DNA of 64,000 nt from contig CAJXZG010000011.1 in assembly GCA_913063265.1 (NCBI GenBank), positions 24,015-88,014 of the forward strand, in the 5' to 3' direction. The translations under genes were made by a program, and so were the position numbers. Source of the stretch: an uncultured Prolixibacteraceae bacterium (GTDB lineage Bacteria > Bacteroidota > Bacteroidia > Bacteroidales > Prolixibacteraceae). The first letter of the stretch is position 1, and each line of letters opens with the position of its first letter. The notes under the pieces were generated by a model, which searched no databases, was not told where the DNA came from, and saw only the letters and a list, made by a program, of their open reading frames with translations. Below, one piece after another: positions 35,618-46,385 of this stretch.

Positions 35618-38600
35618 TTATTGTGCCAGGGTGAATCTGAAACTTACCCCAATATTAGTATTGGCTGTTGGGAAAGAAAGTGATGTAAACGGAGTATTTA
35701 TAATTTTATCAAAGAAAACTCTCATTTGAAAACGGTCACTTAACATATAGTCTGCATATGTTTTTATGGTAAAAGAACTTTGTCCGGCTGTGAGCTGATC
35801 TTTATCTTCATCCAACTGACGAAGAATGGTTAAATTTTTTCTGTAAGAAAAATCCAAACGGATATTCAGATCGTTTGAATAAGCTTGTTGTGAACGTTTT
35901 GTCTTTATTATTAAATCCATTTGTGTAAACCGATATCCTACACCCACGGTATATTCGTTACTAAAGGATTCAGTAAGCTGGCTGTTTGCAAATGCCAGTT
36001 GTAAACTCCGCGAACGTTTAATTTCCCCGCGGGTAGTAAGGTCGCCCATCCACATAATATCAACATTAATTAAGGGACTGAATGCTTCCATAATATTTAC
36101 CGAATTAAAATCGTATGCCGAAATAAAATTATTAGCAATATCGCGGATGTAAGTAAATCCATCGTCTTCGGCCATATAATTCAGGTTAGAAATAAACGAA
36201 CCAACATTATAGCTTGAGCGATACGTATGTGTGAAATTCAATGATCGGATATATTTGTTTAGCCACGGTATTTTTGAAACCATACCTTCGTATCTGATAC
36301 TCCAGTTGGGCCTCATATATTTTATTGAAGGGAACATTCCAAGAGAAACTTTCTCCGGAGATTTGTTTTGATATGCTGCTAAAAAGGCAGGAACAAGAAC
36401 CTCGGCAGAACTTGGACCATAACCGTCAGGATATTCGGGATGATCGGGATTAGGATTGTTTGGATCGTAGCCCCAGCCATTATCCAGAGGACGTTGTTGT
36501 GCCAGGCGGTGAGCAATAATTGGCCGGTATTCTTTTAAATTTTCAAAGGGCTCGGAACGATAATCGTTTCCTTTTCCCATTGATGAAAATGCAGTTCCCC
36601 AGGTAATGGTTGACATACTGAAGTTTCCTGACTCTGTAGAACTGTTGGTATTAAAATTACCGGTTGAATAGTCGTAATTTATAAATTCTGTAGTGTTTAG
36701 TGCATACGCCCTGTTGGAAGTTAAATCTATCTTCAAATCGGGAAGTGGTTCAATTGTTGCCCTGAAACTGATATTTTCTTTTTTTGTAAATAAATACGGT
36801 GAATTTAAGGTTGAGTCATTGGTTATCCAACCGTTTGAAGCTGCTTTCATAGCGAAATTCCTGTCTTGCCAACCCATTAAGAACGGGAATCCCGGAGCAT
36901 AGCTTGATGCGGCAGTGTATCCAAAAGTCGGATCGGGATTGTATTTTCCACCACCAAAAACAGTAGGTTCAGGCAAATATCCGGGTAAAACAGTTCCGCC
37001 GTTTAAGCTGTATGTGGCCTGTATATTCTGCACTCCAATTAAAATTCGGGTAGTAACATCCAGTAAATCCTTTAAAAATGATTGGTCTCCGGGCTTTCCT
37101 GTAACTGTTAACATGGCTTGCGATGCACTTTCCAACGGAGTTATTTCTATCTTATTGGCATCTATAGGATCAACCTTAATCGGAATTACTTTACCCTGTA
37201 CTCCTGTAACCACCACTTTAATTTTTTTTGTGTTAAGTCTGTGAGTAACTTCCTGTGCTACGTTGGCTTCCAATTTTATATTATTGGTGTAGGTTTCTTC
37301 TTGTTTTTTGGTGGTTTGAGAATTCTGTTGATTTCCTCTTGAACCTCCCTGCTGACGATTCAGGCTGCCTCTTGACCGACCTGTTCTTCTGAATTTGGCA
37401 TTTACTTCTTTAAAATAAGGAACTTTATCATACAAACTTCTAAGGGTAACATTTCCGTTAAATTGCCAGTTTTGAGAATTCTGTATTCGGTTACCCAGTC
37501 GAATTGTGTCGGCAGTAATTGGTCCGGCAAGCCAATTGTATGTACCCTGGTAACGAACGCTGGCAGTTATAAAACTTAATGCTCTTATTTGGTTCAATGG
37601 CACCTGGTATGATACATTTACATTATGATCGTACATGGTGGGCCTGCCTAAATTGTACAGGTTATTTAAAATTGAGTCTTTTTTCCACTGATAGTCATCA
37701 TCCCGTTTATTAATTCTGCCTTCCGGTTCATCTATTCTGTTTGTCCCCCGCGAAGAAAAATCAAATTTTAAAGAGCGTGTAAAATCCCAACGCAGATCAA
37801 AGAATCGGTTCCATAAGAAATCTTTTTCATAAGTTGCAGGAAGTGCAAAATCAGGATTTGTTATGTTTCTTGTTTTTCTTTCGTTGTATCTTCGGTACAG
37901 ATCGGTTCTGAATGAAATTTGACTTGGAAGCGGGTAAAAGTTGAAAGCACCGATAAGTTTTTGCGGACCTTTCTGTAAGAAGGAAACTTTACTAAAAGGT
38001 TGAATTAATTTTGGACGACTGCTAAAATTGTACGAAAACATTGCGCGGTGTTGTTTGTCACCATTGATTTCTGTATTTACATCTCGTCGTTTTGTTTCGT
38101 TATACGAATAAGTAACCGCGAAATTCTCAGGGTCCCACAGGTTGGCCTTCTCTTTATTTCTTTGAGGTTCAACCTTAACATTGGTAAGGTTTATACTTTT
38201 TCGGGTTACCAAATCCTGCGAGATATACAAAATTGAATCCTTTTCCTGTTTTGTATCTGCATGTTTTAACGACTCTTTTAATTCGATATCCGGTTTAACC
38301 GGGTCATATTTCGGATTAATGGCACTGCGTGAATATCCATAATAAAAAGGTAGTCTAACACCAAACTTTTCAGGAAAAAAACGACCAAAATCCAATGATG
38401 CCGCAACATCAAATTCCCGGTTGTCATCCAGCTGCCGGCTGTTTATATTTTGATTAATACTTCCATAACCCGAGGAAGATGTACGGCCGGCTAAAGTAAC
38501 ATTACCTAAATCTGCAAGTCGGGTTGAAAGTCTTGCATTTGATGCCCAACCTCCACGGTTATCTGTGTCCGACAAGCGCAACTCATTTACCCACACTTCA

Positions 38601-41600
38601 ACAGATTTTGGCCCTGTGTTTAATTGTCCTTTTTTATTCCTGATACCCATCATCATTACCTGTACATTACCCAGGTTAGGACTACCCTTAATCTTTACTT
38701 TATTTTTGTTTTTATTCCAACCTTCATGAACTACTTCATAAACATCCTGTATTGTAATGTTGGAATTGGAATTTCTTAGTTCGTCATCACGGGCAAGTTT
38801 TACATCGGTAAATAATTCCAGCGGGACGTTAATTCTGTTTTCATCTGGCCATACAATATATCTGTCGCTTTCAATATCTCCATTGTACCTGCCATAGGGA
38901 GTAAGTTTCAGGGGTAATTCGTATTCGTAATAGTTAAAATTATAATCGGAACCCATACGTACAAAGAAATACAATTCATCATCCTTAAGGGGATATTCTT
39001 CTATTTGCTCGGCGTGAACTTCCATTTTCATGGTTCGATATCTTCTGAAATCCATGTTAATGGTTTTGTAAGCAGCACGGGCATCTCCCTGTTCGATTTC
39101 AGCCACTTTGATTACCATCGATTGCTCGTTTAACTGTTGCAACTGTGGATTTGCGGGGTCAATGGTTCTTGAAATTCCGGGAGGCAATATATAGTTTATC
39201 GGAACACGGCTGCCGTTTTCTTCGATACTCACAGCCGAAACATTTAACTGTCCGTTTGGTGATACTACATCCGGATCCCCAATATGGCGGGTATAATTTC
39301 TCCAATCGGCACGTACCAAATCGAGTTCGGCAAAACGAAGAAAAGTAGAGTCTTTAAATCCGCGCATGAACATACGTAAAAAGCGAATCGATTTAAAATC
39401 ATTGATATTACCCACAATCCTGTCAGGATCACGAACAGGTACTTTAAACTGGTACCAGTTTACTTCTTCAATTTTTCCGTTTTTAAGCTGAACTTTACTT
39501 CTTTTTATATCATTAATAAAATTCTGGCCTAAAACCATATCATTTTTTCGAATACTGATTTTGTACTGGTAATAACGCTCATATTCGTTTAGTGTGTTAT
39601 CACCGTTAATATCTTCCACATCAGGAATTGTAGATGCTGATGTTGGATAACTTTCAGGAGACATTTCTGAAGTTGGTGAGTTACCATCCGGGCCGTTAAA
39701 TTTTTTGTAACGCTCTAAAATCGAAAGTTCCTGTTGGTCGTAATCCGAACCCCTGTAATAGTGGTAATTATCTGATGCCGGGTCTTCAACCATTCTGTTA
39801 TAAACTTCCTGGTTAACTATTGAACTTAAGTTTTGCAGGAAACGCTCAAAATAAGAGCGCTCATCATCATCATTCAAACCATCAAATCCCAGGTCCTGGT
39901 AAATTCTTGAATTTGGATCATTATCGAAGGCATTTACCAGTGATTGTAATTTGGAAACCCGTCCCCAAACTGTTGAATCCACATCGTCAAGAGTGCCATC
40001 AACAGGAAGTCCGTTTTCAAAAGATTTTCGGGAATCTTTTAATACATCTTCCGAAACATCACCAAGGTTAAAAAATAAATCACCACCATCGTGCATTCCC
40101 ATCGAATCGTAAACAAACGGATCCAACAACCAGAATTCAATATGTTCGATGTTTGAGGTTTCAAAATCACTGGTTTCAATTTTACGCATAATACCACCCC
40201 ATCTGGTTTCAGGCAAACGTAAAGAACCATCAGGATTAACACCTGCAGCAAACGAACTATTTCCGGTATCGAAGTTGTATTGTCCTCTTTCTTTTGGATA
40301 AAAAGCCAGATCGAAAACCGGAATATTTGTTGGTTGTCCCGGTGGAGATTCTTTGGCAGGGAAAATCTCTTTTTCAAAAACCTCGCGCATAAAATGGTTC
40401 GATTGCATGTCGAGGTTGTTTTTGATATGATTTGGTGTTAACGAGTTATTTCTCAAAAACAAAGGATCTATCGTATACCATGCCAGTTTTGCACGGTTCA
40501 TGCCATAGTCGAGTTGGTTGGTTAAGCCACCTTCAGGAAATAAGTCGTTCTGAAACTGGGGAGTACTTGCCATAACCCACGATTGGCGTGCTTTTAGAGA
40601 GATTGTGGTTTTTGTACCCTCAAAATCATCAATGTAAACTGTTCCGCTTTCGCTTATTTGACGTGATGTACCCGGAATTAACTGGGCTATTTCAGCTTCA
40701 AAATTTATCGAAGAGGGTGTATTTGTGGTTATGAACGGAAGTGCATCAACTGCTTTTGTCAGAAGCATACTTTCGGTTGAATAGCGAAGATCCATACCAA
40801 GCATAAGGTTTGAAATCGGGTCGGCGCCATAATTAACTTTTTCTGTTAATGGCCTTTCATTGGCGTAAAGCAAGGTAGCTCCCATATTGAAATTATCGGA
40901 AAAAGCATAGTTGGCATAAGCTCCCATGAGTGTTTTACGCTGCATGCTAAACATATCCTCACTTTCAGTAGAAACTGAAATAGGTGTTTGGGCTTCGAGC
41001 AAAGCCTGGTTTATAATTTTCACCCTACCCAATGTATAATCAACCGTGTAATCAACATTTTCAATCAGTTCTCTTCCGGCAGCAGTAACTTTTACAGAAC
41101 CCTGTGTAAGGTTTAAAGTATTCAGCATGATTTCGGAACTTGAACCTCCTTTATAATTACCAACTAACCTGAATTTGTTATGCTCGGCATCTTGTTGTGC
41201 ATAAGTCCTTGTAGAATCGTATAAGGATTGAAATGTATATTTTTCAATTAAAGCAGGATCCTGAATGGAATCGGCAAGGTGTTTACCAAAGGGTTCAAGC
41301 ACAGGGAAAATAATTCGTCCGTTATTTGATTGTACGGTAATGCCTTCCACATAATCAAAAACCCCGTCTTTATATGGATCGAGTTGTTTGTTCAACTTAT
41401 CCAGATTCATTACTTCCAAAAGAATGTGTCCGTTTATTCTTCCTTCAGGAATGTAATTGATATGCGTTCCCGTCGAGTCGTTCATATAAACGATATTCAG
41501 TTCGAAACCATCGCTGGTAAGCTGGTAAGCATTCAGGTTATAAATGTTTTTCATCATCAGCTTCCAGGTGGGAAGTTTTGGAGTAAGGTTGGTTCCTTTT

Positions 41601-43135
41601 AACAATTTTACCAGTAAAGTTTGAGGCATTGAAACTCCATCTGTAGAAAATTCACCTACCTGATAAGTTGCCCCGCCTGAAGTATAGTTATATGCAACAG
41701 CTAAAACCTCATCGGTATTTAAGGCTGAGTTAAGAGATATATAACCTAATTTTTCGTTTACGGTATATTCCGATGGATTTAATTTTCTGGCCTGCTCGAT
41801 TTTTTCGTAATCACGCCCACCCAAAAACCGGTCTCCAAACTGTGCCATAACCGCTGTAATATTTTCTATATATCGCACATCACTATATGTATTCGACATA
41901 CTGAAATACAAACCATTGGCATCGTTAAAAGGGTAAATGCTTTGTGGATAAGGCAATCCCGGTGTTTCCTGGAATTCAGGTATATTGTTATATATATTGG
42001 GATCATGTTCGGCAAGATCCTGTAAGGCCAGAAGGTTTCTTGCTTCGGTAAAATTATTGGATTTATTGGTTACCCATATTTCAATTTTATTTATACTGAT
42101 TGGTGTTAACGGAGTAGCAGTATTTTGAAGCCATTTGTCGTAGTTTTCGCGAAAATAGTGAGAGAGGAAAAAGTGTCTGTTGGCATCGTAATTTTCTGCA
42201 GAAAAGTCAAAATTGGTAACCTGTGCTCCTCCTTCTGTTTCCACCATTTGCGATTCTCCCTTTTGTTGAGAAAAAATTGTGGTTAACGAAAGTTTTCCAA
42301 ACTGCATTTCAGCTTTAACACCAAAAAGGTTAGAAGCACCTGTAATTAACGATCCGTTAAGTGGCAGAGAAACATTACCTGCTTCAATTCTTTTGATAAT
42401 TTCATCTTCTTCACCCGTATATTCCAGGTTCATTTTATTCTCATAATCAAAAGAAGCTTCAGTATTATAGTTTACCCTCATGTTGAGTTTTGTACCAATC
42501 TGACCCGTTACGTTCATTTGAATTTTTTCATCAAAATCGAAAGTCGGTACTTTTCTCAGACGTTCAGGAATTGAGGGGTTTTCCGTGGCATTCATCTGGT
42601 ACCCGAAACTAACTTCCACATATCCCTGCGGGACAATATTTACTGTATTTCCACCAAAAATCCGGTTAAAAGATTCACCACCGATAGTCAGCTCAGGGAT
42701 TAAAGATCTTCTTTCGTCTTCCGCCTGAATTTGTGCCCTCTGTTTCCAGTAATTCTGGATAGACCGTTCAAAGTCATAATCAATGTAATCTTCCAGCGAC
42801 ATGGTTTGCGGAAGCCTGTAATTTAAATCACCTACTTTTTCGTAAAACACATACTGGCCGGTTACCGGGTCATATTCAACTTCGTATGTAATATTGCTGG
42901 GTTTATTTAGAAAAAGTTTCAGGGAATCGGTTTCGGAAGTGCCAAAGGCCGGTTGATCTTTAAAGGGGAAAGGAAGTGGACCGACAGTATCTGTATTAAC
43001 GGTGTCCTGTACCTGAGGATAGATATAATAAGGTTCGCCCACATTTTTTACAGCATTACCGGGTCTGGCAATTAAAGTAAAAAATGTAAGTAATAAAAAG
43101 ATGTATATATTATTATACCCTCGGTTTAGTCCCAT
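35618..43135 (-). CDS. sprA: Type IX secretion outer-membrane translocon SprA
   Basis: SprA is the giant 36-strand barrel through which the type IX system exports proteins carrying C-terminal sorting signals; it is also needed for gliding in flavobacteria. This product has 2505 residues, the usual size, with an N-terminal signal (about 1-28). Recognisable segments include YIDYDFERSIQNYWKQRA, QGYVEVSFGYQMNATENPSIPER near the start, SESGTVYIDDFEGTKTTISL in the middle (split here by reading order only), and a barrel end GVSFRFTLAQ. It follows ruvA by 6 bp, the order seen in many Bacteroidota. Its presence implies that cargo with sorting domains exists elsewhere in the genome; none of the window's secreted proteins clearly shows one. 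Confidence 0.96.
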   Translation of the reverse strand: MGLNRGYNNIYIFLLLTFFTLIARPGNAVKNVGEPYYIYPQVQDTVNTDTVGPLPFPFKDQPAFGTSETDSLKLFLNKPSNITYEVEYDPVTGQYVFYEKVGDLNYRLPQTMSLEDYIDYDFERSIQNYWKQRAQIQAEDERRSLIPELTIGGESFNRIFGGNTVNIVPQGYVEVSFGYQMNATENPSIPERLRKVPTFDFDEKIQMNVTGQIGTKLNMRVNYNTEASFDYENKMNLEYTGEEDEIIKRIEAGNVSLPLNGSLITGASNLFGVKAEMQFGKLSLTTIFSQQKGESQMVETEGGAQVTNFDFSAENYDANRHFFLSHYFRENYDKWLQNTATPLTPISINKIEIWVTNKSNNFTEARNLLALQDLAEHDPNIYNNIPEFQETPGLPYPQSIYPFNDANGLYFSMSNTYSDVRYIENITAVMAQFGDRFLGGRDYEKIEQARKLNPSEYTVNEKLGYISLNSALNTDEVLAVAYNYTSGGATYQVGEFSTDGVSMPQTLLVKLLKGTNLTPKLPTWKLMMKNIYNLNAYQLTSDGFELNIVYMNDSTGTHINYIPEGRINGHILLEVMNLDKLNKQLDPYKDGVFDYVEGITVQSNNGRIIFPVLEPFGKHLADSIQDPALIEKYTFQSLYDSTRTYAQQDAEHNKFRLVGNYKGGSSSEIMLNTLNLTQGSVKVTAAGRELIENVDYTVDYTLGRVKIINQALLEAQTPISVSTESEDMFSMQRKTLMGAYANYAFSDNFNMGATLLYANERPLTEKVNYGADPISNLMLGMDLRYSTESMLLTKAVDALPFITTNTPSSINFEAEIAQLIPGTSRQISESGTVYIDDFEGTKTTISLKARQSWVMASTPQFQNDLFPEGGLTNQLDYGMNRAKLAWYTIDPLFLRNNSLTPNHIKNNLDMQSNHFMREVFEKEIFPAKESPPGQPTNIPVFDLAFYPKERGQYNFDTGNSSFAAGVNPDGSLRLPETRWGGIMRKIETSDFETSNIEHIEFWLLDPFVYDSMGMHDGGDLFFNLGDVSEDVLKDSRKSFENGLPVDGTLDDVDSTVWGRVSKLQSLVNAFDNDPNSRIYQDLGFDGLNDDDERSYFERFLQNLSSIVNQEVYNRMVEDPASDNYHYYRGSDYDQQELSILERYKKFNGPDGNSPTSEMSPESYPTSASTIPDVEDINGDNTLNEYERYYQYKISIRKNDMVLGQNFINDIKRSKVQLKNGKIEEVNWYQFKVPVRDPDRIVGNINDFKSIRFLRMFMRGFKDSTFLRFAELDLVRADWRNYTRHIGDPDVVSPNGQLNVSAVSIEENGSRVPINYILPPGISRTIDPANPQLQQLNEQSMVIKVAEIEQGDARAAYKTINMDFRRYRTMKMEVHAEQIEEYPLKDDELYFFVRMGSDYNFNYYEYELPLKLTPYGRYNGDIESDRYIVWPDENRINVPLELFTDVKLARDDELRNSNSNITIQDVYEVVHEGWNKNKNKVKIKGSPNLGNVQVMMMGIRNKKGQLNTGPKSVEVWVNELRLSDTDNRGGWASNARLSTRLADLGNVTLAGRTSSSGYGSINQNINSRQLDDNREFDVAASLDFGRFFPEKFGVRLPFYYGYSRSAINPKYDPVKPDIELKESLKHADTKQEKDSILYISQDLVTRKSINLTNVKVEPQRNKEKANLWDPENFAVTYSYNETKRRDVNTEINGDKQHRAMFSYNFSSRPKLIQPFSKVSFLQKGPQKLIGAFNFYPLPSQISFRTDLYRRYNERKTRNITNPDFALPATYEKDFLWNRFFDLRWDFTRSLKFDFSSRGTNRIDEPEGRINKRDDDYQWKKDSILNNLYNLGRPTMYDHNVNVSYQVPLNQIRALSFITASVRYQGTYNWLAGPITADTIRLGNRIQNSQNWQFNGNVTLRSLYDKVPYFKEVNAKFRRTGRSRGSLNRQQGGSRGNQQNSQTTKKQEETYTNNIKLEANVAQEVTHRLNTKKIKVVVTGVQGKVIPIKVDPIDANKIEITPLESASQAMLTVTGKPGDQSFLKDLLDVTTRILIGVQNIQATYSLNGGTVLPGYLPEPTVFGGGKYNPDPTFGYTAASSYAPGFPFLMGWQDRNFAMKAASNGWITNDSTLNSPYLFTKKENISFRATIEPLPDLKIDLTSNRAYALNTTEFINYDYSTGNFNTNSSTESGNFSMSTITWGTAFSSMGKGNDYRSEPFENLKEYRPIIAHRLAQQRPLDNGWGYDPNNPNPDHPEYPDGYGPSSAEVLVPAFLAAYQNKSPEKVSLGMFPSIKYMRPNWSIRYEGMVSKIPWLNKYIRSLNFTHTYRSSYNVGSFISNLNYMAEDDGFTYIRDIANNFISAYDFNSVNIMEAFSPLINVDIMWMGDLTTRGEIKRSRSLQLAFANSQLTESFSNEYTVGVGYRFTQMDLIIKTKRSQQAYSNDLNIRLDFSYRKNLTILRQLDEDKDQLTAGQSSFTIKTYADYMLSDRFQMRVFFDKIINTPFTSLSFPTANTNIGVSFRFTLAQ

Positions 43136-43141
43136 TACCGT

Positions 43142-43723
43142 TTATAACCTTTTTAGTGCTAGTTTAATCACATCTTCAACGGTTGCTTGCGGTTGCTCTT
43201 TCAATATTCCCGATATCACCTTCTCTGCATCTTTCTTCCCGAATCCGAGCATGACTAATGCTGATAACGATTCATTCAGGATTGTATTGTCTGCTAAAGG
43301 CAAAATTTGGTCACTTTCGTACAATTTTCCGAGTTTATCTTTTAAATCGATAATGATACGTTGGGCAGTTTTTGCACCTATTCCTTTAACTCCTTTTAAA
43401 ACAGCTACATTTTCGGTGGCAACTGCATTGGCAATTTCTTCAGGTGTTAAAGAAGAAAGCATCATAATTGCCGTAGTTGAGCCAACACCATTTACTGAAA
43501 TCAGGTTACGGAATAAGTCACGTTCAGCTTTATCCTCAAAACCATATAACAGATGTGCATCATCACGCACAATTTGATGTAATAGCAGCATGCCCTCTTT
43601 TTTCCCGTTTAGCTTGCTGTAGGTGTTAAGCGAAACATTTATAAAATATCCAATTTCGCCGGCTTCAATAACAATATTTGCCGGATTGCATTCAATAATT
43701 TTACCCCGGATATATTCGTACAT
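43142..43723 (-). CDS. ruvA: Holliday junction branch-migration subunit RuvA
   Basis: RuvA binds four-way junctions and loads the RuvB motor. The 193-residue protein has an OB domain (1-62, MYEYIRGKIIECNPANIVIE). Two helix-hairpin-helix motifs follow (LISVNGVGSTTAIMML and LKGVKGIGAKTAQRII), and a C-terminal RuvB-binding domain (about 145-193, ALVMLGFGKKDAEKVIS). ruvB is not adjacent, which is common in this phylum. It is co-directional with pdxA (14-bp gap) and sprA. Confidence 0.97.
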   Translation of the reverse strand: MYEYIRGKIIECNPANIVIEAGEIGYFINVSLNTYSKLNGKKEGMLLLHQIVRDDAHLLYGFEDKAERDLFRNLISVNGVGSTTAIMMLSSLTPEEIANAVATENVAVLKGVKGIGAKTAQRIIIDLKDKLGKLYESDQILPLADNTILNESLSALVMLGFGKKDAEKVISGILKEQPQATVEDVIKLALKRL

Positions 43724-43737
43724 TTTATATTGCTTAG

Positions 43738-44838
43738 TTAAATTTCGTCAGAATCTTTCTCCAAATTCACACTTTCGTCTACCTGATTCGGGCTAATATT
43801 GTAAGATTTCAGGGGATTTTTACTTATCTCTTCAAAAGTTTGCCTGTTTTTAAAAATGTCAACAGCCAGATACATAGCTTGTCTGAAAGACACCGGAGAT
43901 GCTTTATCTTCGCCAGCCAGAGAATAAGCTGTTCCATGAGCCGGAGATGTTCTAATAATCGGTAAGCCTGCGGTATAATTTACTCCCTGTTCAAAAGATG
44001 CCAGCTTAAAGGGAATTAATCCCTGATCGTGGTACATGGCAAGAATTGCATCAAATTTTCTGTAATCCTGCGAGCCAAAAAATCCATCAGCAGGATAAGG
44101 TCCCAAAGCAATTATACCTTCTTTTTTTGCCTGAATGATGGCAGGAAGAATTACTTCATTTTCCTCTTTCCCTAACAAACCGTTGTCTCCTGCATGCGGA
44201 TTTAAACCAAATACGGCTATCCTTGGTTTGTTTATTGAAAAATCCTGTTGCAAAGATTTGGCAATAATCCGAAGTTTGGAAAGTACGGCTTCTTTTGTAA
44301 TATGTTTTGAAACTTCGTTAAGCGGAAGGTGTGTTGTTACTACACCCATTTTCATGGTCTCGCTTACCATCAGCATGGCATAGTCTTCAGATTGAAATCT
44401 TTCAGCCAGGTATTCAGTATGACCCGGAAAACTAAAATGTTCACTTTGGATATTGTCTTTGTTTATCGGAGCTGTAATCAGCACGTCAAGCAAACCATGC
44501 TCTATATCTTTGCATGCAGCATCCAGCGCATTGAATGCTGATTCTCCGGCTTCACGGGTTGATTTTCCCAATTCAACCCGAACATTATCATCGATACAGT
44601 TAATTATATTGATACGTTTTGTATGTGCATCTTTTGCACTGCGAATATGGTTAAAACTCAGGTTGTCGATATTGAGCGCTTTTCGGTGATAAGCAGCAAC
44701 TTTTGGTGAGCCGTAAATAACAGGGGTACACAATTCTAACATATGCGGCTCAATTAATGTTTTTATGATTACCTCGTAACTTATACCATTAATATCACCA
44801 TGCGTTATTCCTACCCTAATTTTATCTTGATTCTTCAT
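43738..44838 (-). CDS. pdxA: 4-hydroxythreonine-4-phosphate dehydrogenase
   Basis: PdxA oxidises 4-phosphohydroxy-threonine in DXP-dependent vitamin B6 synthesis. The start is the ATG at 44838 (MKNQDKIRVGITHGDINGIS, 366 residues); an upstream in-frame ATG at 44889 adds residues that do not fit the family. Metal-binding and substrate motifs are visible: TAPINKDNIQ, FPGHTEYLAERF, GLNPHAGDNG, AMYHDQGLIPFK and RTSPAHGTAYSLAG. It is a normal length. PLP made by this route would serve TrpB encoded nearby. Confidence 0.95.
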   Translation of the reverse strand: MKNQDKIRVGITHGDINGISYEVIIKTLIEPHMLELCTPVIYGSPKVAAYHRKALNIDNLSFNHIRSAKDAHTKRINIINCIDDNVRVELGKSTREAGESAFNALDAACKDIEHGLLDVLITAPINKDNIQSEHFSFPGHTEYLAERFQSEDYAMLMVSETMKMGVVTTHLPLNEVSKHITKEAVLSKLRIIAKSLQQDFSINKPRIAVFGLNPHAGDNGLLGKEENEVILPAIIQAKKEGIIALGPYPADGFFGSQDYRKFDAILAMYHDQGLIPFKLASFEQGVNYTAGLPIIRTSPAHGTAYSLAGEDKASPVSFRQAMYLAVDIFKNRQTFEEISKNPLKSYNISPNQVDESVNLEKDSDEI

Positions 44839-44900
44839 CTTGTCAGTTTGATAATTACAGAAATTCGCTAATTTCCTTAAAGGGGGCAAAGTTATATTTT

Positions 44901-46322
44901 TTAATTAATTTTTTTTAAAAAGTTGTAGAGTAGTCTGGTTCCGAAACCTGTTCCTCCTGCAGGCCGGTACGCATCCTTAGTGTCAAAGAAAGGTGTGTCA
45001 GCAGAGTCAAGGTGAATCCACTGATAATCAGTAAAATGTTCAAGAAATTTTCCGGCTATTGTTGATTGAGCCTCTCTGGTTCCAAGATTATTTAAATCGG
45101 CAATCGGCGATTTTAATGGTTCCGCATATTCATCCCAAAGGGGTACTTCAATTAATCGTTCAAAAGTTTCAAAACCTGTTTCTTTCAACTTTGATATATT
45201 TTCCTGCGAATTTCCCATTACTATCATTGCATGTTTTGCAGCTACAATTACCGCAGCTCCCGTTAAGGTAGCAACATCGATAACCAGTTTAGGATCATAC
45301 TTTTTTGCATAGCTTAAAGCATCTGCCAATAAAAGGCGGCCTTCAGCATCGGTATTTTTTATTTCTACTGTTGTGCCGTCGTACATGGTAATGATATCTC
45401 CCGGGGCATAGGCATTTCCATCGGGGCGATTGTCTGTAGCGGGAATCAGGCCAATAACATGAACAGGCACTTTGTTTTTTGCCAATGCATATACTGTTGC
45501 AGCCACTACCGCCGCACCTGCCATATCACATTTCATGTAATCCATTGATTTCGGTGTTGGCTTTAAGCTGAGTCCGCCGGTGTCAAAAACAACTCCTTTT
45601 CCAACCAAAACAACGGGTTTTGAATTTTTAGCATTTTCAGGTTTCCATTCCAGAATCGAAAAAGTAGGCGGATCTATACTGCCTTTATTTACTGCAAGTA
45701 AACCTCCCATTTTCAGACTTTCAATTTTTTGTTTGCCAAAAACTTCAATTGTAAATCCGGCATCTTTAGCCATCGCTTCCATTTCTTTAGCAAATTGTGT
45801 CGCAGTTAAAAATGAAAGTGGCTCATTTACCAGTGTTCGTGCATAAAAAACTGCCTGTGTTAAATTGGAAAGTTCTTCAATTTCTGATTCTGAAATTTTG
45901 CTGTCGACCAAAAAGATTTCTTTTAAATCAAATTCTTCTTTTTCCTTTTTATACTTGTCGAATGTATAGGTCGAAAGCAATAATCCTTCAATAAAGGCAA
46001 ATCCGTATTTTGCCTGGCTAAAGTCCAGAAGTTGAACAGAATTTATTTTTTCGGTTTTTAGAATATCAAAAAACTTTGCACCTGCTTTTCTGGCTTCTTC
46101 CATCTCAATATAATTTTCTTTCTCATTTTTGGGTTTGAAAAAGAAAAACAAATTTGGATAGCTGTTTAAAACACAATCGTTGTTTTTTACTAATTTTTGT
46201 TTCAGGTATTTTTTTTCATTTTCAGAAAAGCCGGGAAATGAATATTGTTTTTGTTCATCTAAAATGATTGCTGTTGAAGTATTTTCTTTTAATTCTGCTA
46301 TTTTTGAAATTTTTGGAATCAT
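44901..46322 (-). CDS. pepA: M17 leucyl aminopeptidase
   Basis: The 473-residue cytosolic di-zinc exopeptidase removes N-terminal hydrophobic residues from peptides. The catalytic domain (about 165-473) shows VGKGVVFDTGGLSLKP, the metal Asp in KCDMAGAAVV, and the signature NTDAEGRLLLADAL. The N-terminal 160 residues form the macro-like domain, diverged as is usual in Bacteroidota. It is divergent from mqnC with a gap of only 63 bp, so the two promoters overlap. Confidence 0.93.
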   Translation of the reverse strand: MIPKISKIAELKENTSTAIILDEQKQYSFPGFSENEKKYLKQKLVKNNDCVLNSYPNLFFFFKPKNEKENYIEMEEARKAGAKFFDILKTEKINSVQLLDFSQAKYGFAFIEGLLLSTYTFDKYKKEKEEFDLKEIFLVDSKISESEIEELSNLTQAVFYARTLVNEPLSFLTATQFAKEMEAMAKDAGFTIEVFGKQKIESLKMGGLLAVNKGSIDPPTFSILEWKPENAKNSKPVVLVGKGVVFDTGGLSLKPTPKSMDYMKCDMAGAAVVAATVYALAKNKVPVHVIGLIPATDNRPDGNAYAPGDIITMYDGTTVEIKNTDAEGRLLLADALSYAKKYDPKLVIDVATLTGAAVIVAAKHAMIVMGNSQENISKLKETGFETFERLIEVPLWDEYAEPLKSPIADLNNLGTREAQSTIAGKFLEHFTDYQWIHLDSADTPFFDTKDAYRPAGGTGFGTRLLYNFLKKIN

Positions 46323-46385
46323 AGTGGTAAATTTTCAGCTAAAATAATACATTCTGGCAGTATTGAAGTGAGTTATAAACGAATT

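Noticed and set aside
35618..43135. Many 60-110 codon ORFs opposite sprA and other large genes
   Set aside because: They are antisense shadows of well supported genes and have no motifs.
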